A stretch of 64,000 nt of DNA from Paenibacillus puerhi (GCF_009846885.1 NZ_WUWM01000018.1:80907-144906), one strand, 5' to 3'. Shown: positions 8,409 through 17,200, counted from the first letter of the stretch. The notes: generated from the letters alone by a model not told the origin. A program made the numbers and translations.

Positions 8409-9053
8409 ATGAAGGCATGGGGAACAGCTCTGGTCTGCGCGCTGTTGTTCACGGGCATCGCATGGTGGATGCGGATGGAGAAGACGACGGCGCTGGATCA
8501 GGCGGTGAAGGAAGCGCTCGGCGGACAGGCTGGAGAGGAGCCAGGGGCCTTCCTGCTGGCGTTGAACGGCCTCGGCTCGACAGCCGTGTTCGGCGGAGTG
8601 ACGCTTGTCGTTACGCTCCTTGCATGGCTGCTGCGGCTTCGGAAGGAAGCGGTGGCGATTATCGGCAGCGTACTGGCAGCCTGGCTGCTTAATACCGGCT
8701 TGAAGGTGTTGTTTGAGCGGGAGAGGCCCGTGCACGAGAGCTGGATAGCCGTGGACGGGTACAGCTTCCCTAGCGGTAATGCGATGATCGGTATGGCGCT
8801 TTATGGGATGTTAATTGTTGTGGTCTGGAACGTCGCCTACTCGGGCTGGGTCCGCTGGACAGCTGCCGGGGTCGGAACGCTGTTAATCGCTCTGATCGGG
8901 TATAGCCGGATCTACTTTGGCGTGCATTATGCCACCGATATCGCGGCGGGCTATGCAGCCGGATTATGCTGCGTGGCGGTCTTCACCGGCGCGCTGAATC
9001 TCTCAAGAGGCGTGAGCAGCCGTCGCCGACGCTCCTATCCGTCCTTTCCTTGA
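8409..9053 (+). CDS. PAP2-superfamily membrane phosphatase
   Basis: Six-helix membrane phosphatase of 214 residues, probably acting on undecaprenyl pyrophosphate or phosphatidylglycerol phosphate at the outer membrane face. Motif 1 is Lys99-Pro107 (KVLFERERP), motif 2 is residues 119-124 (SFPSGN) and motif 3 is residues 166-177 (SRIYFGVHYATD) with His173. The usual motif-2 His of PSGH is Asn124; this variant occurs in some Firmicutes PAP2 proteins, but activity is therefore less certain. GAGAGGTTGGAGAAGAT precedes the ATG. Confidence 0.85.
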   Translation: MKAWGTALVCALLFTGIAWWMRMEKTTALDQAVKEALGGQAGEEPGAFLLALNGLGSTAVFGGVTLVVTLLAWLLRLRKEAVAIIGSVLAAWLLNTGLKVLFERERPVHESWIAVDGYSFPSGNAMIGMALYGMLIVVVWNVAYSGWVRWTAAGVGTLLIALIGYSRIYFGVHYATDIAAGYAAGLCCVAVFTGALNLSRGVSSRRRRSYPSFP

Positions 9054-9075
9054 AAGCTGCCGATTCATAAAAGCG

Positions 9076-9116
9076 CGAAAGGACCGGGCGAGCAAGCGTA
9101 CGCCGGGTCCTTTTCG
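9076..9116. terminator. Bidirectional terminator
   Basis: Imperfect stem from GAAAGGACCGGGCG (9077-9090) and CGCCGGGTCCTTTTC (9101-9115) between convergent genes, with A and T runs at the stem base. Confidence 0.65.
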
Positions 9117-9122
9117 TCATGG

Positions 9123-10799
9123 CTACTGGGGCTTATAGTGACCGAAGTCGACGGGGTTTCCGTTAATTTTGCGCAGCAGAGCGCCCGCGGGATCGATATG
9201 CAGGGAAAGCTCGCGGCCGGTCAGCCCGGCGTACTCGACACCGAGCGTATCTCCGGCGGCAAAGGCAGGCCGCTTGGCACTCCGCTCAGCGATAAACGCT
9301 TCGAAGCTGTCCAAGCCTAGGCCGCTCGCCTCGGCGGCATCGACCGCCTCGACGACGACGCCATTCGGCCTTCCCTCGCTGACGACGTTTACGCGGTCAT
9401 CTGCTTCGCAGAGCCTGTACGGCTGAAGGAGATGGATCGCAAAGTAGACATTTGCGCAACGGCCGAATAAGGACTTCCCGTCCTGGCGCCATTCTCCCTT
9501 GGGCAGCACGCCGAGGATCCGGTTCGGCTCGCTGGCCGGGATAGGATACAGCGCGCATACGACGCTGCGGTCGAACAGCACTTCGGCATAGCCGGTTTGA
9601 TGGCGCGGGTCGGTTGCCTGACCATCGTCCCCGTCCCGGGCCGAGTCATCGGCGGGGTGGTAGAAGTAGGCCTGGTTCACGCTATGCGCCGGTTCAGCCG
9701 AATCGAGCGGCAGCGTCACATCCCAGCGATGCTGCTCGTTATCGAACTCCTGCACGCGCTCCCAGATGCCTCCCACCGCATAGTGCTCAGTCAAGTAGGC
9801 ATAGCTGTGCAGCTTACGGTCCGGGTCTGCGGCTGACCGCGGCACGGACTTGGCTACCTCAGCCGGCCGGGAGCGATCCAGCGCCAAGGCGAGAGCCGTC
9901 TCGGGAGCCGGGTAGAACAGAAAGCCCGCGTATTCGGTACGCGGCATCGCTTCAGGCAGCTTGAAGTCGCCGAATTGGACATAATCGAACAGGACGTTGC
10001 TGTCCTTGGGAATATCATGCGGCCAGCCGCGGGATTGGGCCCCGACCCACGTCCCCTTCAAATAAAAAAGAGCACGTTCGCACCAGAGATGATCCAGCAT
10101 CTCGGCGAGCGTCTTTTTAATGGAAGGCTCCGCGATCAGCTCCCATGCGCAGGTGAACGCTTGGATCCAGTGCCAGAACCAGGGCAGAGCGCCGTACTCC
10201 ACCATGCCATACCGGCGTACGAAGGAAAGGGTGGCTTCCAGGGAACGGATGCCGTCTTCCAGCAGCTCTTGGTCCTGATACCTGCTGCCCATAATCAGCT
10301 TGGTTGCCGTATACTTGGCTTCATGATGATTGAAGTTCTGCATCGGCACCCGGTAAAACCCGCTGCGGTACACATGCTCGAGCGCGTTCTCGAAGGCTGT
10401 GCGAAGCTCCGGCTCGAGCTCGGAGCTATAGCGTTCGAGGAAATATACCATAAGACTGCCCATCAGCTCGACGGGGAGCACATGGGGTCTCGCCTCCTGC
10501 GGAGAGGGGCGCAATCCCAGTGGCCAATGCCCGTACATGCCGCTGGCCGGGTCCTGATCCTGGAGGCGCAGCACAGCGAGCAGCACGGAGGAAGCTCTGG
10601 CCTTGGCTTCCTGGCGGCCTAGAGGGAGCTCCAGGCCGGGGTCGGCAGCGGCGGCGAACAGATAGGAGGCATAGTAGAAGTTATTGCGGATATCATCGTG
10701 AAACCATAGGCCCTCCCCTGCGTCGGGCAGCTTGGCTGCCTTCATGGCGACTTGGCGAATAATAGCAAGCTGCCGGCTTTTATAGGAAGCTGTCGTCAT
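9123..10799 (-). CDS. Large uncharacterised protein, possible toroid/beta-sandwich carbohydrate enzyme
   Basis: The 558-residue form begins at the ATG at 10799, which follows AAAGGAGG; an upstream ATG adds 8 residues. There is no signal peptide. The first 300 residues are helical with aromatic-rich repeats (WFHDDIRNNFYYASYLFAAA, then FNHHEAKYTATKLIMGSRY, YGALPWFWHWIQAFTCAW), reminiscent of alpha/alpha toroid enzymes such as polysaccharide lyases and unsaturated glycoside hydrolases. The last 250 residues are beta-rich. I cannot assign a family. A LacI-type palindrome sits between its promoter and ribosome binding site, supporting a sugar-related role by inference. Confidence 0.6.
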   Translation of the reverse strand: MTTASYKSRQLAIIRQVAMKAAKLPDAGEGLWFHDDIRNNFYYASYLFAAAADPGLELPLGRQEAKARASSVLLAVLRLQDQDPASGMYGHWPLGLRPSPQEARPHVLPVELMGSLMVYFLERYSSELEPELRTAFENALEHVYRSGFYRVPMQNFNHHEAKYTATKLIMGSRYQDQELLEDGIRSLEATLSFVRRYGMVEYGALPWFWHWIQAFTCAWELIAEPSIKKTLAEMLDHLWCERALFYLKGTWVGAQSRGWPHDIPKDSNVLFDYVQFGDFKLPEAMPRTEYAGFLFYPAPETALALALDRSRPAEVAKSVPRSAADPDRKLHSYAYLTEHYAVGGIWERVQEFDNEQHRWDVTLPLDSAEPAHSVNQAYFYHPADDSARDGDDGQATDPRHQTGYAEVLFDRSVVCALYPIPASEPNRILGVLPKGEWRQDGKSLFGRCANVYFAIHLLQPYRLCEADDRVNVVSEGRPNGVVVEAVDAAEASGLGLDSFEAFIAERSAKRPAFAAGDTLGVEYAGLTGRELSLHIDPAGALLRKINGNPVDFGHYKPQ

Positions 10800-10810
10800 A
10801 TGATCCTCCT

Positions 10811-10840
10811 TTAAACGTTTCAACTGTCGTGATCATTATA
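10811..10840 (-). promoter_or_regulatory. Promoter with LacI/CcpA-type operator
   Basis: On the minus strand a TATAAT (10835-10840) with a weak GTGACC 18 bases upstream is followed by TTGAAACGTTTAA (10811-10823), a palindrome centred on CG as bound by LacI-family repressors. It lies just before the ribosome binding site of the 558-residue protein. Confidence 0.5.
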
Positions 10841-10999
10841 CCTGATTTTGCCGGGCTTGGTCACGAACAAGAAGCGCCGAAGGCCGTCAGGAGGAAGAGG
10901 AGGAACACAAAATGCAGGATAAAATTGACAATGAAAATCGCTGTACTTTACAATCAAATTACAGATACCGGTACCACAGACTGATGTCTTTGGTCCCAG

Positions 11000-13117
11000 A
11001 TGGTGGTGGAGGAACTGAACGCGAAACCGCTCTTCTCGGAGCATGAGCTGCACGAGCCGTTTATGAAGGCGATTGTCAACCATATGGATGAAGGTATTGT
11101 TGTGTACAACACAGCGGGCAAGCCGCTTTTTTATAACTATGCGGTACAGAGGCTGGGACTTGTAGAGGGGGAGCATGACGCCTGCGTCTATTACCATTCG
11201 GATGGCCAGACGCTGCTGGGCGAGGAAGAAAAACCGTTCCGGCGGGTGTTGGCAGGGCAGAGGGTTCAGGGGGAGGAGATTTGGGCTGTGCGCAAGGGCC
11301 GGCCTGTTGTCATTTTGCAGATTCGAGGATTTCCCGTGTATGGGGAAAGGGGGGAGTTACTGGGAGCGCTAATGCTCTTCGAGGATATTTCCAACCGGAA
11401 ATGGGCGGAACAGCGCATGGAGGTTAGCGAGCAGCGGTACAAATCGCTGTTCGAGCATCATCCCGATATTGTGTGCTGGGTCGATTTGCAGGGCGTGCTC
11501 ATCCAGACCAATGATGCGGCCCGGCACATATCGGGGTACGACCCCGAGCAGCTGCAGCGGAGAAGATTGTCTTCCTTGATTGCGGTGGAGGACCGGACAA
11601 GGGCCAGGGACCATTTCCATGCGGCCAGACAGGGGAAATCGCAAAGCTACGAGATTCGGGCGCTGCATCGGGACGGCAGGCGTCTGGATCTGCACGTGAC
11701 CAATATCCCGATGTATGTGGGCGGGCAGATCGTCGGCATCTACATGGTGGCGAAGGACGTTAGCCAGGAGAAAAGAACGGAGTCGACGGCGCATTTTCTC
11801 GCCTTTCATGATCCGCTGACGGCGCTTCCTAACCGGCGCTCGTTCCACGAGCATCTGACCGAGCTGCTGGACAAGGCCAGAGTATGCGGTGACGAGGTGG
11901 CCGTCATGTTCCTGGATCTGGACCGGTTCAAGCTGATTAACGATACGCTCGGGCATGCGGCCGGAGACAGGCTGCTGCAGCTGATCTCTATGCGTCTTAA
12001 GCAGGGTCTGCACCGGAAGTATGAGCTGTTCCGTCTGGGAGGGGATGAGTTCACGGTGGTGCTTCCGTCCACCACCTGCGAGCAGGCGGCCGAGGTGGCC
12101 GGCCAGATCGTGCGGCTGCTGTCGGCGTCCTTCCCGATGGAGGACCATGAGCTCCATATTACGGCAAGTATAGGCATCAGTATGTTCCCTTGCGATGGGG
12201 ACGATGTGGATGCGATGATCCGGCATGCCGATATGGCGATGTACCGGGCCAAGGAATATGGCAAGAACACCTACCAGTTCTACACATCCGATCTGAACGA
12301 GATTTCGCAGAAAAAGATGAGGCTGGAGAAGGAGCTGTTCCGTGCGCTGGAGCATGACGAGCTGACCTTGCATTACCAGCCTCAGTGTCAAGCGGGCGAG
12401 CTTGCGCTGACGGGCGTGGAGGCGCTTGTGCGCTGGCAGCATCCGGTAGAGGGCTTTATCCCGCCGTCGGAGTTCATTCCCTTCGCGGAAGAGACGGGAT
12501 TGATCGTGCCTCTGGGCCGATGGGTGCTGCGTACGGTATGCGCCCGGCACATGCAGTGGCGGCAAGAAGGCTGCATCCCTGTAAAGATAGCCGTCAATCT
12601 ATCGGTCCGGCAATTTCAGGACGAGGGACTGGTGGAGCTGGTGAAGGAGGCTCTGCATGAATCCGGGATGGAACCCGCTTATCTGGAGCTGGAGATCACG
12701 GAAAGCATCGCGATGATCAACTTCGATTATGTGAATACGAAGCTGACCCAGCTCAAGGAGCTCGGGGTGAGTATCGCCATCGATGATTTTGGGACAGGTT
12801 ACAGCTCGCTAAGCTATTTGAAAAAATTCAGTATCGACAAGCTGAAGATCGATCAGTCATTCGTACGCGACCTGACCACCAATGAAGTGAATTACTCGAT
12901 CGTCAAAGCGATCATTGCGATGGGCAAGAGCTTGAATGTCAGCCTGATCGCCGAAGGGGTCGAGACGGAAGTACAGATGCATAGGCTCAGAGAGTTGGGC
13001 TGCGAGCATATTCAGGGCTATTGGTACAGCAGGCCGCTGACGGCGGAGCAATTGCAGGAGCGTTTCCTGCAGAGGCGTGCTTCCTCGGGACAGCGCGAGC
13101 GAGAGCGATTGGACTGA
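11000..13117 (+). CDS. PAS-PAS-GGDEF-EAL cyclic-di-GMP signalling protein
   Basis: 705 residues, no membrane segment. Two PAS domains (about residues 20-135 and 145-260; HHPDIVCWVDLQGVLIQTND marks the second) precede a GGDEF cyclase domain (DPLTALPNRRSFHE onward, intact GGDEF at 347-351) and an EAL phosphodiesterase domain (Glu474-Ala-Leu, then DDFGTGYSSLSYLKKF and DKLKIDQSFVRD). Both catalytic motifs look intact, so the protein could make or degrade c-di-GMP under control of a cytoplasmic PAS signal. The start at 11000 lacks a strong ribosome binding site. It ends at the hairpin at 13194-13224. Confidence 0.9.
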   Translation: MVVEELNAKPLFSEHELHEPFMKAIVNHMDEGIVVYNTAGKPLFYNYAVQRLGLVEGEHDACVYYHSDGQTLLGEEEKPFRRVLAGQRVQGEEIWAVRKGRPVVILQIRGFPVYGERGELLGALMLFEDISNRKWAEQRMEVSEQRYKSLFEHHPDIVCWVDLQGVLIQTNDAARHISGYDPEQLQRRRLSSLIAVEDRTRARDHFHAARQGKSQSYEIRALHRDGRRLDLHVTNIPMYVGGQIVGIYMVAKDVSQEKRTESTAHFLAFHDPLTALPNRRSFHEHLTELLDKARVCGDEVAVMFLDLDRFKLINDTLGHAAGDRLLQLISMRLKQGLHRKYELFRLGGDEFTVVLPSTTCEQAAEVAGQIVRLLSASFPMEDHELHITASIGISMFPCDGDDVDAMIRHADMAMYRAKEYGKNTYQFYTSDLNEISQKKMRLEKELFRALEHDELTLHYQPQCQAGELALTGVEALVRWQHPVEGFIPPSEFIPFAEETGLIVPLGRWVLRTVCARHMQWRQEGCIPVKIAVNLSVRQFQDEGLVELVKEALHESGMEPAYLELEITESIAMINFDYVNTKLTQLKELGVSIAIDDFGTGYSSLSYLKKFSIDKLKIDQSFVRDLTTNEVNYSIVKAIIAMGKSLNVSLIAEGVETEVQMHRLRELGCEHIQGYWYSRPLTAEQLQERFLQRRASSGQRERERLD

Positions 13118-13193
13118 CGCCCCAGATGAGGGATCAGGCTGGTGGGAGGGGATGGCCGGGGGACACCCAGAGCCGTTGCTCACCTCAATTACG

Positions 13194-13227
13194 ATAAACA
13201 CAGGCGCGATGCGTCTGTGTTTATTTA
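13194..13227 (+). terminator. Intrinsic terminator after the GGDEF-EAL gene
   Basis: 14-bp stem with one G-T pair (13194-13207 with 13211-13224), 3-base loop, ending in TTATTT. Confidence 0.75.
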
Positions 13228-13334
13228 ACGTTAATTGGCTGGACTCAATATTTACATCCGGTTTACGGTCCGCTAATACAGGCATAAAACTTTTCCTTCA
13301 TAGTAGAGAGTAAACAAACGAATGGAGAGTTTCC

Positions 13335-14873
13335 ATGACCAAGGATCAGGTCTCGCAATTCGAAAAGAAAATGGTTATCCGTCCCATCGAAGCCAGGGAT
13401 ATTGATCCGATTATTGAGCTTCAGCATCTTTGTTTTCCTAATATGCATCCGTGGACCCGAGAGCAGATGGAGAGTCATATCCGGATTTTCCCCGAGGGAC
13501 AAATCTGTGTGGAGCTGGATGGGGAGATTATCGGCTCGTGCTCGAGCCTGATCGTTCATTTCGAGGATTATCTGGAGCAGCATACGTATTCGGAGATTAC
13601 CGATAAGGGCTACATCCGCAACCATAATCCGCGTGGCGAAAGCTTGTACGGCATGGAGGTGATGGTTCATCCGGCATACCGGCGCATGAAAATCGGAAGA
13701 AGGCTGTACGAGGCGCGCAAGCGGCTCGCGGAACGGCTCAATCTGAAGAGCATTCTCGTCGGCGGGCGCATTCCCGGCTACCATGCTTACAGCGGCAAGC
13801 TAACGCCCCGGGAGTATGCCGAGGAAGTGCTGCAGCAAAATATATACGATCCGGTGCTTACCTTTCAGATGATGAACGGGTTCACCCTGAAGCGGATCAT
13901 TACCAATTACTTGTCCGACGACCAGGATTCGATGAACTATGCGGCGCTGCTGGAGTGGAACAATATCGATTACAAGCCCAGCAGCAGCAAGGTTCACTAC
14001 AAGCTGTCCTTTCCGGTGCGGATCTGCGTGATTCAATACATGATGAAGAAGATCGATTCCTTCGAGGAGTTCGCGACCCAGTGCGAGCACTATGTCGATG
14101 TGGCGGCGGATTACAAATCGGACTTCGCCGTATTTCCCGAAAATGTGACGATGCAGCTGCTGTCGTTTCTGGAGGAGCGTTCCCCGAGCTCGGCCGTCCG
14201 CAAGCTTAGCACGTTCACTTCTCAATATGTCGAGTTGTTTACGGAGCTGGCGGTCAAGTACAACGTTAATATTATCGGGGGCTCGCACTTCGTCGAGCAG
14301 AACAACCGAATTTACAATGTGGGGCATTTATTCCGGAGGGACGGCACGATCGCACGGCAGTACAAGCTGCATATCTCGCCCAACGAGCGCAGATGGTGGG
14401 GCATCAACGGAGGCTCCAGGCTGGAGGTGTTCGATACCGATTGCGGCAAAATATCGATTCAGCTCAGCAGCGATATCGAATATCCGGAGATTTCGCGGAT
14501 CGTGGCCGAGGAAGGGGCACAGCTGATCTTTGTACCTTTCTGCGCGGAGGACCGTCAAACCTTCCTTCGTGTCAAATACTGCGCGCAGGCGCGGGCGATC
14601 GAGAACCAGGTGTTTACGGTAACGTCGGGTACCGTGGGCAATCTGACGCATGTCGATAATGTGGATGTCCAATATGCGCAATCCGGCATCTATACGCCGG
14701 CGGATTTTTCCTTCCCGCGGGACGGGATAGCCGGCGAGTGCAGCGAGAACACGGAGACGGTCATCATGGCCGAGGTGGACATGGAAATTTTGCAGCGTCA
14801 CCGCAAGTCCAAGGATGTCCTGACGTTCCGGGACCGGCGGACGGATATTTATTCCCTGCATATTCATTCCTAG
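13335..14873 (+). CDS. yhcX: GNAT acetyltransferase fused to a nitrilase-fold domain without catalytic Cys (YhcX-like)
   Basis: 512 residues: an N-terminal GNAT domain (about 10-215; MEVMVHPAYRRMKIGRRLYEAR is the acetyl-CoA-binding region) followed by a carbon-nitrogen hydrolase domain (about 230-510). The fusion layout is that of B. subtilis YhcX. The nitrilase Glu269 (FPENVT) and Lys344 (YKLHISPNERRWW) are present, but the residue expected to be the nucleophilic Cys in CYDIEFPE is Ser378 (SSDIEYPE). The neighbouring gene keeps the Cys at the same spacing. The hydrolase half may therefore be a binding or regulatory domain. GGAGAGTTTCC precedes the ATG. First gene of a probable three-gene operon ending in speD. 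Confidence 0.82.
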   Translation: MTKDQVSQFEKKMVIRPIEARDIDPIIELQHLCFPNMHPWTREQMESHIRIFPEGQICVELDGEIIGSCSSLIVHFEDYLEQHTYSEITDKGYIRNHNPRGESLYGMEVMVHPAYRRMKIGRRLYEARKRLAERLNLKSILVGGRIPGYHAYSGKLTPREYAEEVLQQNIYDPVLTFQMMNGFTLKRIITNYLSDDQDSMNYAALLEWNNIDYKPSSSKVHYKLSFPVRICVIQYMMKKIDSFEEFATQCEHYVDVAADYKSDFAVFPENVTMQLLSFLEERSPSSAVRKLSTFTSQYVELFTELAVKYNVNIIGGSHFVEQNNRIYNVGHLFRRDGTIARQYKLHISPNERRWWGINGGSRLEVFDTDCGKISIQLSSDIEYPEISRIVAEEGAQLIFVPFCAEDRQTFLRVKYCAQARAIENQVFTVTSGTVGNLTHVDNVDVQYAQSGIYTPADFSFPRDGIAGECSENTETVIMAEVDMEILQRHRKSKDVLTFRDRRTDIYSLHIHS

Positions 14874-14890
14874 ACGAGGAGGCGGCCCGG

Positions 14891-15775
14891 ATGACTCAAC
14901 TAAGGGTAGCGGCGATGCAATACAGCCTGGAAGACCTCGGATCGGAGGGGCAGTTCTGGAACAGGCTGTCCCTCAGCATCCGGGAGGAGGCCGGGAAAGG
15001 GGCGGACCTGGTCGTATTTCCTGAGTATATGACCGCGCATTTGCTAAGCCTGCACCCGGCCATGACGCATGAAGAGGCGTGCTTGTATCTGGACGGCCGT
15101 ACGGCTGAATATGTCCGTTTTTTCCGACAATGCAGCCGGGAGTATCAAGTGGGGATTCTCGGTGGGACGCATATCTGCAAGGATGCCGCAGGTTATGTCA
15201 ACCGGGCATTCCTGTTCTTCCCGGACGGCCGGGTAGAGACGCAGGATAAGCTGCATGTGACGCCGGAGGAACGGAGCCTATGGTCCCTGGTTGAGGGAGA
15301 CCGACTGAATATTATCGAGACGGAGTGGGGGAAGCTGGCGATTCTGACCTGCTACGACATCGAATTCCCCGAGCTGGGAAGGATGGCGGCTGACTCCGGA
15401 GCGGAACTGATCCTGTGTCCCTCTTATACGGATACCGCGTTCGGTTATCATCGCGTACGGCATTGCGCGCAGGCGAGGGCTGTGGAGAATCAGTTGTTCG
15501 TTGTGCTGAGCGGGATCGTAGGGGAACTGGAGGACCCGCGGCCCCAGATCGATCAGGGCTATGGTCTGGCAGGGGTCTTCACCCCTTGCGACTTTCCGTT
15601 CTATGAGCATGGGGTGCAGCAGGCCGGAGAGCTGAATCGGGGGATGGCGGTGCTGGCCGACATGGACTTCTCCGCGCTCTCGCGCAACCGCAAGCAGGGA
15701 GCCGTAGCGCCCTTCTTCGACCGCAGGCCGGGACTGTACGCCAGACATGGTCAAGCTATGGTGAGGGAGTGGTAA
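14891..15775 (+). CDS. Carbon-nitrogen hydrolase (nitrilase superfamily), intact triad
   Basis: The start at 14891 follows GACGAGGAGG; the longer frame from 14738 overlaps the upstream gene and is rejected. The 294-residue protein carries the complete triad: Glu45 (FPEYMT), Lys120 (DKLHVTPEERSLW) and Cys154 (CYDIEFPE). It closely resembles the hydrolase half of the upstream fusion, so the pair probably arose by duplication. Substrate unknown; amide or carbamoyl compounds are expected, and co-transcription with S-adenosylmethionine decarboxylase hints at a polyamine-related amide. The stop lies 2 bases from the speD start. Confidence 0.85.
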   Translation: MTQLRVAAMQYSLEDLGSEGQFWNRLSLSIREEAGKGADLVVFPEYMTAHLLSLHPAMTHEEACLYLDGRTAEYVRFFRQCSREYQVGILGGTHICKDAAGYVNRAFLFFPDGRVETQDKLHVTPEERSLWSLVEGDRLNIIETEWGKLAILTCYDIEFPELGRMAADSGAELILCPSYTDTAFGYHRVRHCAQARAVENQLFVVLSGIVGELEDPRPQIDQGYGLAGVFTPCDFPFYEHGVQQAGELNRGMAVLADMDFSALSRNRKQGAVAPFFDRRPGLYARHGQAMVREW

Positions 15776-15777
15776 CG

Positions 15778-16182
15778 ATGGAATACGACACCTATGGGCG
15801 TCATGTGGCGGTCGATGCCTGGGGCATCGACTATGATAAGCTCAATGAGACCAACAGGCTTTCCCATCATATGGTGCAGGCAGCCGAGGCAGGCGGGGCT
15901 ACGGTGCTTTCCTTTCAGGCCAAACAGTTCAAGCCGCAGGGAGCTACCGTGCTCGTGCTGCTGTCGGAAAGCCATATGTCCATCCATACGTATCCGGAGA
16001 AAGGATTCGCGGCGCTTGACTGCTACACCTGCGGTCAGGAGGTGGATCCGCAGGCCGCGATCGAGGCGATGCTGAGGTATCTGGAGCCGCAGGTGACCTC
16101 GCAGGTCAAGGTCGTCCGAGGCACAGGTCCGCTGGATGTGACGGTATCGCAGACGGCCAGCCTGGAAGGGCTCCCGACTTAG
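15778..16182 (+). CDS. speD: S-adenosylmethionine decarboxylase proenzyme
   Basis: Supplies decarboxylated AdoMet for aminopropyl transfer in spermidine synthesis. The 134-residue proenzyme self-cleaves to form a pyruvoyl group; the site is visible as LSESHMSIHTYPE with cleavage expected between Glu64 and Ser65. The conserved DCYTCG follows. The ATG at 15778 with GAGGGAG nine bases upstream is preferred over the GTG at 15769. It is tightly coupled to the nitrilase gene. No spermidine synthase is adjacent. Confidence 0.92.
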   Translation: MEYDTYGRHVAVDAWGIDYDKLNETNRLSHHMVQAAEAGGATVLSFQAKQFKPQGATVLVLLSESHMSIHTYPEKGFAALDCYTCGQEVDPQAAIEAMLRYLEPQVTSQVKVVRGTGPLDVTVSQTASLEGLPT

Positions 16183-16212
16183 AGCCGAATCGCGAAGACA
16201 GAGGAATCAGGC

Positions 16213-16249
16213 AGGGCCCCAGCGCGAGCGGAATGCGCGGGGGCCCTTT
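16213..16249. terminator. Bidirectional terminator between speD and the XkdA-like gene
   Basis: AGGGCCCC (16213-16220) pairs with GGGGCCCT (16240-16247), with a further GCGC/GCGC pair inside, then TTTC. Confidence 0.65.
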
Positions 16250-16257
16250 CTGGGACT

Positions 16258-16668
16258 TCAGGCGTAATAGTGACGCATTTCCTCGGGAATACCGTTGCGG
16301 GCACACAGCTGCTCAATCGTCTCGCCGGGCTCCGGACGATCTCCGGCCGTAAGCAGTCTGACTGCGAAAACATTGGCTTGGCGCTCGAATTTGCCGGGAT
16401 GGAAGAAGGTGTGCTCCTCCAAGAAGAAGCGGCTGATTCCCTTATGCAGCCGGTCATGTCCAAGCTCATGGGCACAGACGAACCGCTTCCACTCGTCGGT
16501 CAGCTTGTCGTGAATGACGATAAACCGGCGGCGCAGCTTCCGGTAGTAGATGCCCCGCGTCTGATCGCCCAGATCGTGAAACCTGATATGAATGCCAAGC
16601 TCCTGCGCGAGCCGGAACGGACAGTTGGTATGGTGCCGCTTGATCAGCCGCTGAATGATATCCTCCAT
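16258..16668 (-). CDS. ImmA/IrrE-family metalloprotease, XkdA-like (anti-repressor)
   Basis: 136 residues with the zinc-protease motif HELGH at 67-71 and a downstream Glu in FERQANVFAVRLL that fits the third ligand. The start at 16668 follows GGAG at fair spacing and lies outside the upstream repressor gene; a TTG at 16737 would overlap it without a usable ribosome binding site. ImmA-type proteases cleave a partner XRE repressor after DNA damage or a cell-cell signal and so induce ICEBs1 and phages; PBSX has the equivalent XkdA beside Xre. The partner here is the gene immediately upstream in the same operon. Confidence 0.88.
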   Translation of the reverse strand: MEDIIQRLIKRHHTNCPFRLAQELGIHIRFHDLGDQTRGIYYRKLRRRFIVIHDKLTDEWKRFVCAHELGHDRLHKGISRFFLEEHTFFHPGKFERQANVFAVRLLTAGDRPEPGETIEQLCARNGIPEEMRHYYA

Positions 16669-16705
16669 GAACCCACGCTCCAATGCGTTGATAAGTCGCC
16701 CCCAT

Positions 16706-17131
16706 TTAACGGGTTGAGTCGTTTTTGGGGTCGGCAACCTTCTTGCGCTTATTCATTTGCTTCGCTTCCCAGAACAGGCCGGTCAGCACGTCGAGCACGC
16801 GCTGGCGATCCCTCTCATTCATCGGAATCCCATCGAACATGACCTCGCCATCCTCTTCCAGCATCCGTTTAAAGTCACGCTTGTCCTTGGAAGTCGCCCA
16901 CGCTGGCGCGGAATAGCCCGGCATCGGCTCGGTCAGGCCTCGTCCGAGCAAATAGTCGGTAGTCGTATGCAAAATATCAGCAATGCGCTGAAGGTCTTCG
17001 CTGGAAGGAATGACGCGGTCGTTCTCGATATGGCCAAAGTTGGAACGTCCCATGCCGATTTGCTCGGCTATGTCATGCTGTGTAAGGTCGTACTGCTTCC
17101 GCAGGTCGCGGATCCGGCTGCCCAGTGACAT
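16706..17131 (-). CDS. XRE-family repressor of the phage-tail control module
   Basis: 141 residues. The HTH occupies about residues 5-60 (SRIRDLRKQYDLTQHDIAEQ, then NFGHIENDRVIPSSEDLQRIADIL), followed by a short C-terminal region (PGYSAPAWATSKDKRDFKRML) that may be the ImmA cleavage or oligomerisation segment. ACAGGAGGGCAAGCC precedes the ATG at 17131; the extension to 17302 runs through the operator region and is rejected. Its promoter (TATAAT at 17180-17185, minus strand) is followed by a copy of the shared 16-mer, so autoregulation is likely. It heads the repressor-protease operon. Confidence 0.88.
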   Translation of the reverse strand: MSLGSRIRDLRKQYDLTQHDIAEQIGMGRSNFGHIENDRVIPSSEDLQRIADILHTTTDYLLGRGLTEPMPGYSAPAWATSKDKRDFKRMLEEDGEVMFDGIPMNERDRQRVLDVLTGLFWEAKQMNKRKKVADPKNDSTR

Positions 17132-17156
17132 GGCTTGCCCTCCTGTACTAGAAGAA

Positions 17157-17172
17157 TGGTATTTAAAATACT
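17157..17172. promoter_or_regulatory. Operator copy 1 (16-mer, core GTATTTaAAATAC)
   Basis: The 16-base sequence ATGGTATTTAAAATAC contains a perfect 6+1+6 palindrome, GTATTT-A-AAATAC, at 17159-17171. It covers the predicted start of the leftward repressor transcript and abuts the -35 (TTGACG, 17172-17177) of a rightward promoter. Identical copies occur at 17337-17352 and 36009-36024. Confidence 0.75.
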
Positions 17173-17200
17173 TGACGTTATTATAGATACCCCCTATAAT
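17172..17200 (+). promoter_or_regulatory. Rightward sigma-A promoter of the activator gene
   Basis: TTGACG (17172-17177), 17-base spacer, TATAAT (17195-17200); the -10 lies between CCCC and GGGG arms. Transcripts would start near 17207 and cross operator copy 2 before the activator gene. Confidence 0.65.

Noticed and set aside
8053..8418. 121-residue minus-strand frame in the csp-PAP2 gap
   Set aside because: Overlaps the csp promoter, has no ribosome binding site and no recognisable motif.
11369..12565. 398-residue minus-strand frame opposite the GGDEF-EAL gene
   Set aside because: Entirely within a gene with intact GGDEF and EAL motifs; no start signals.
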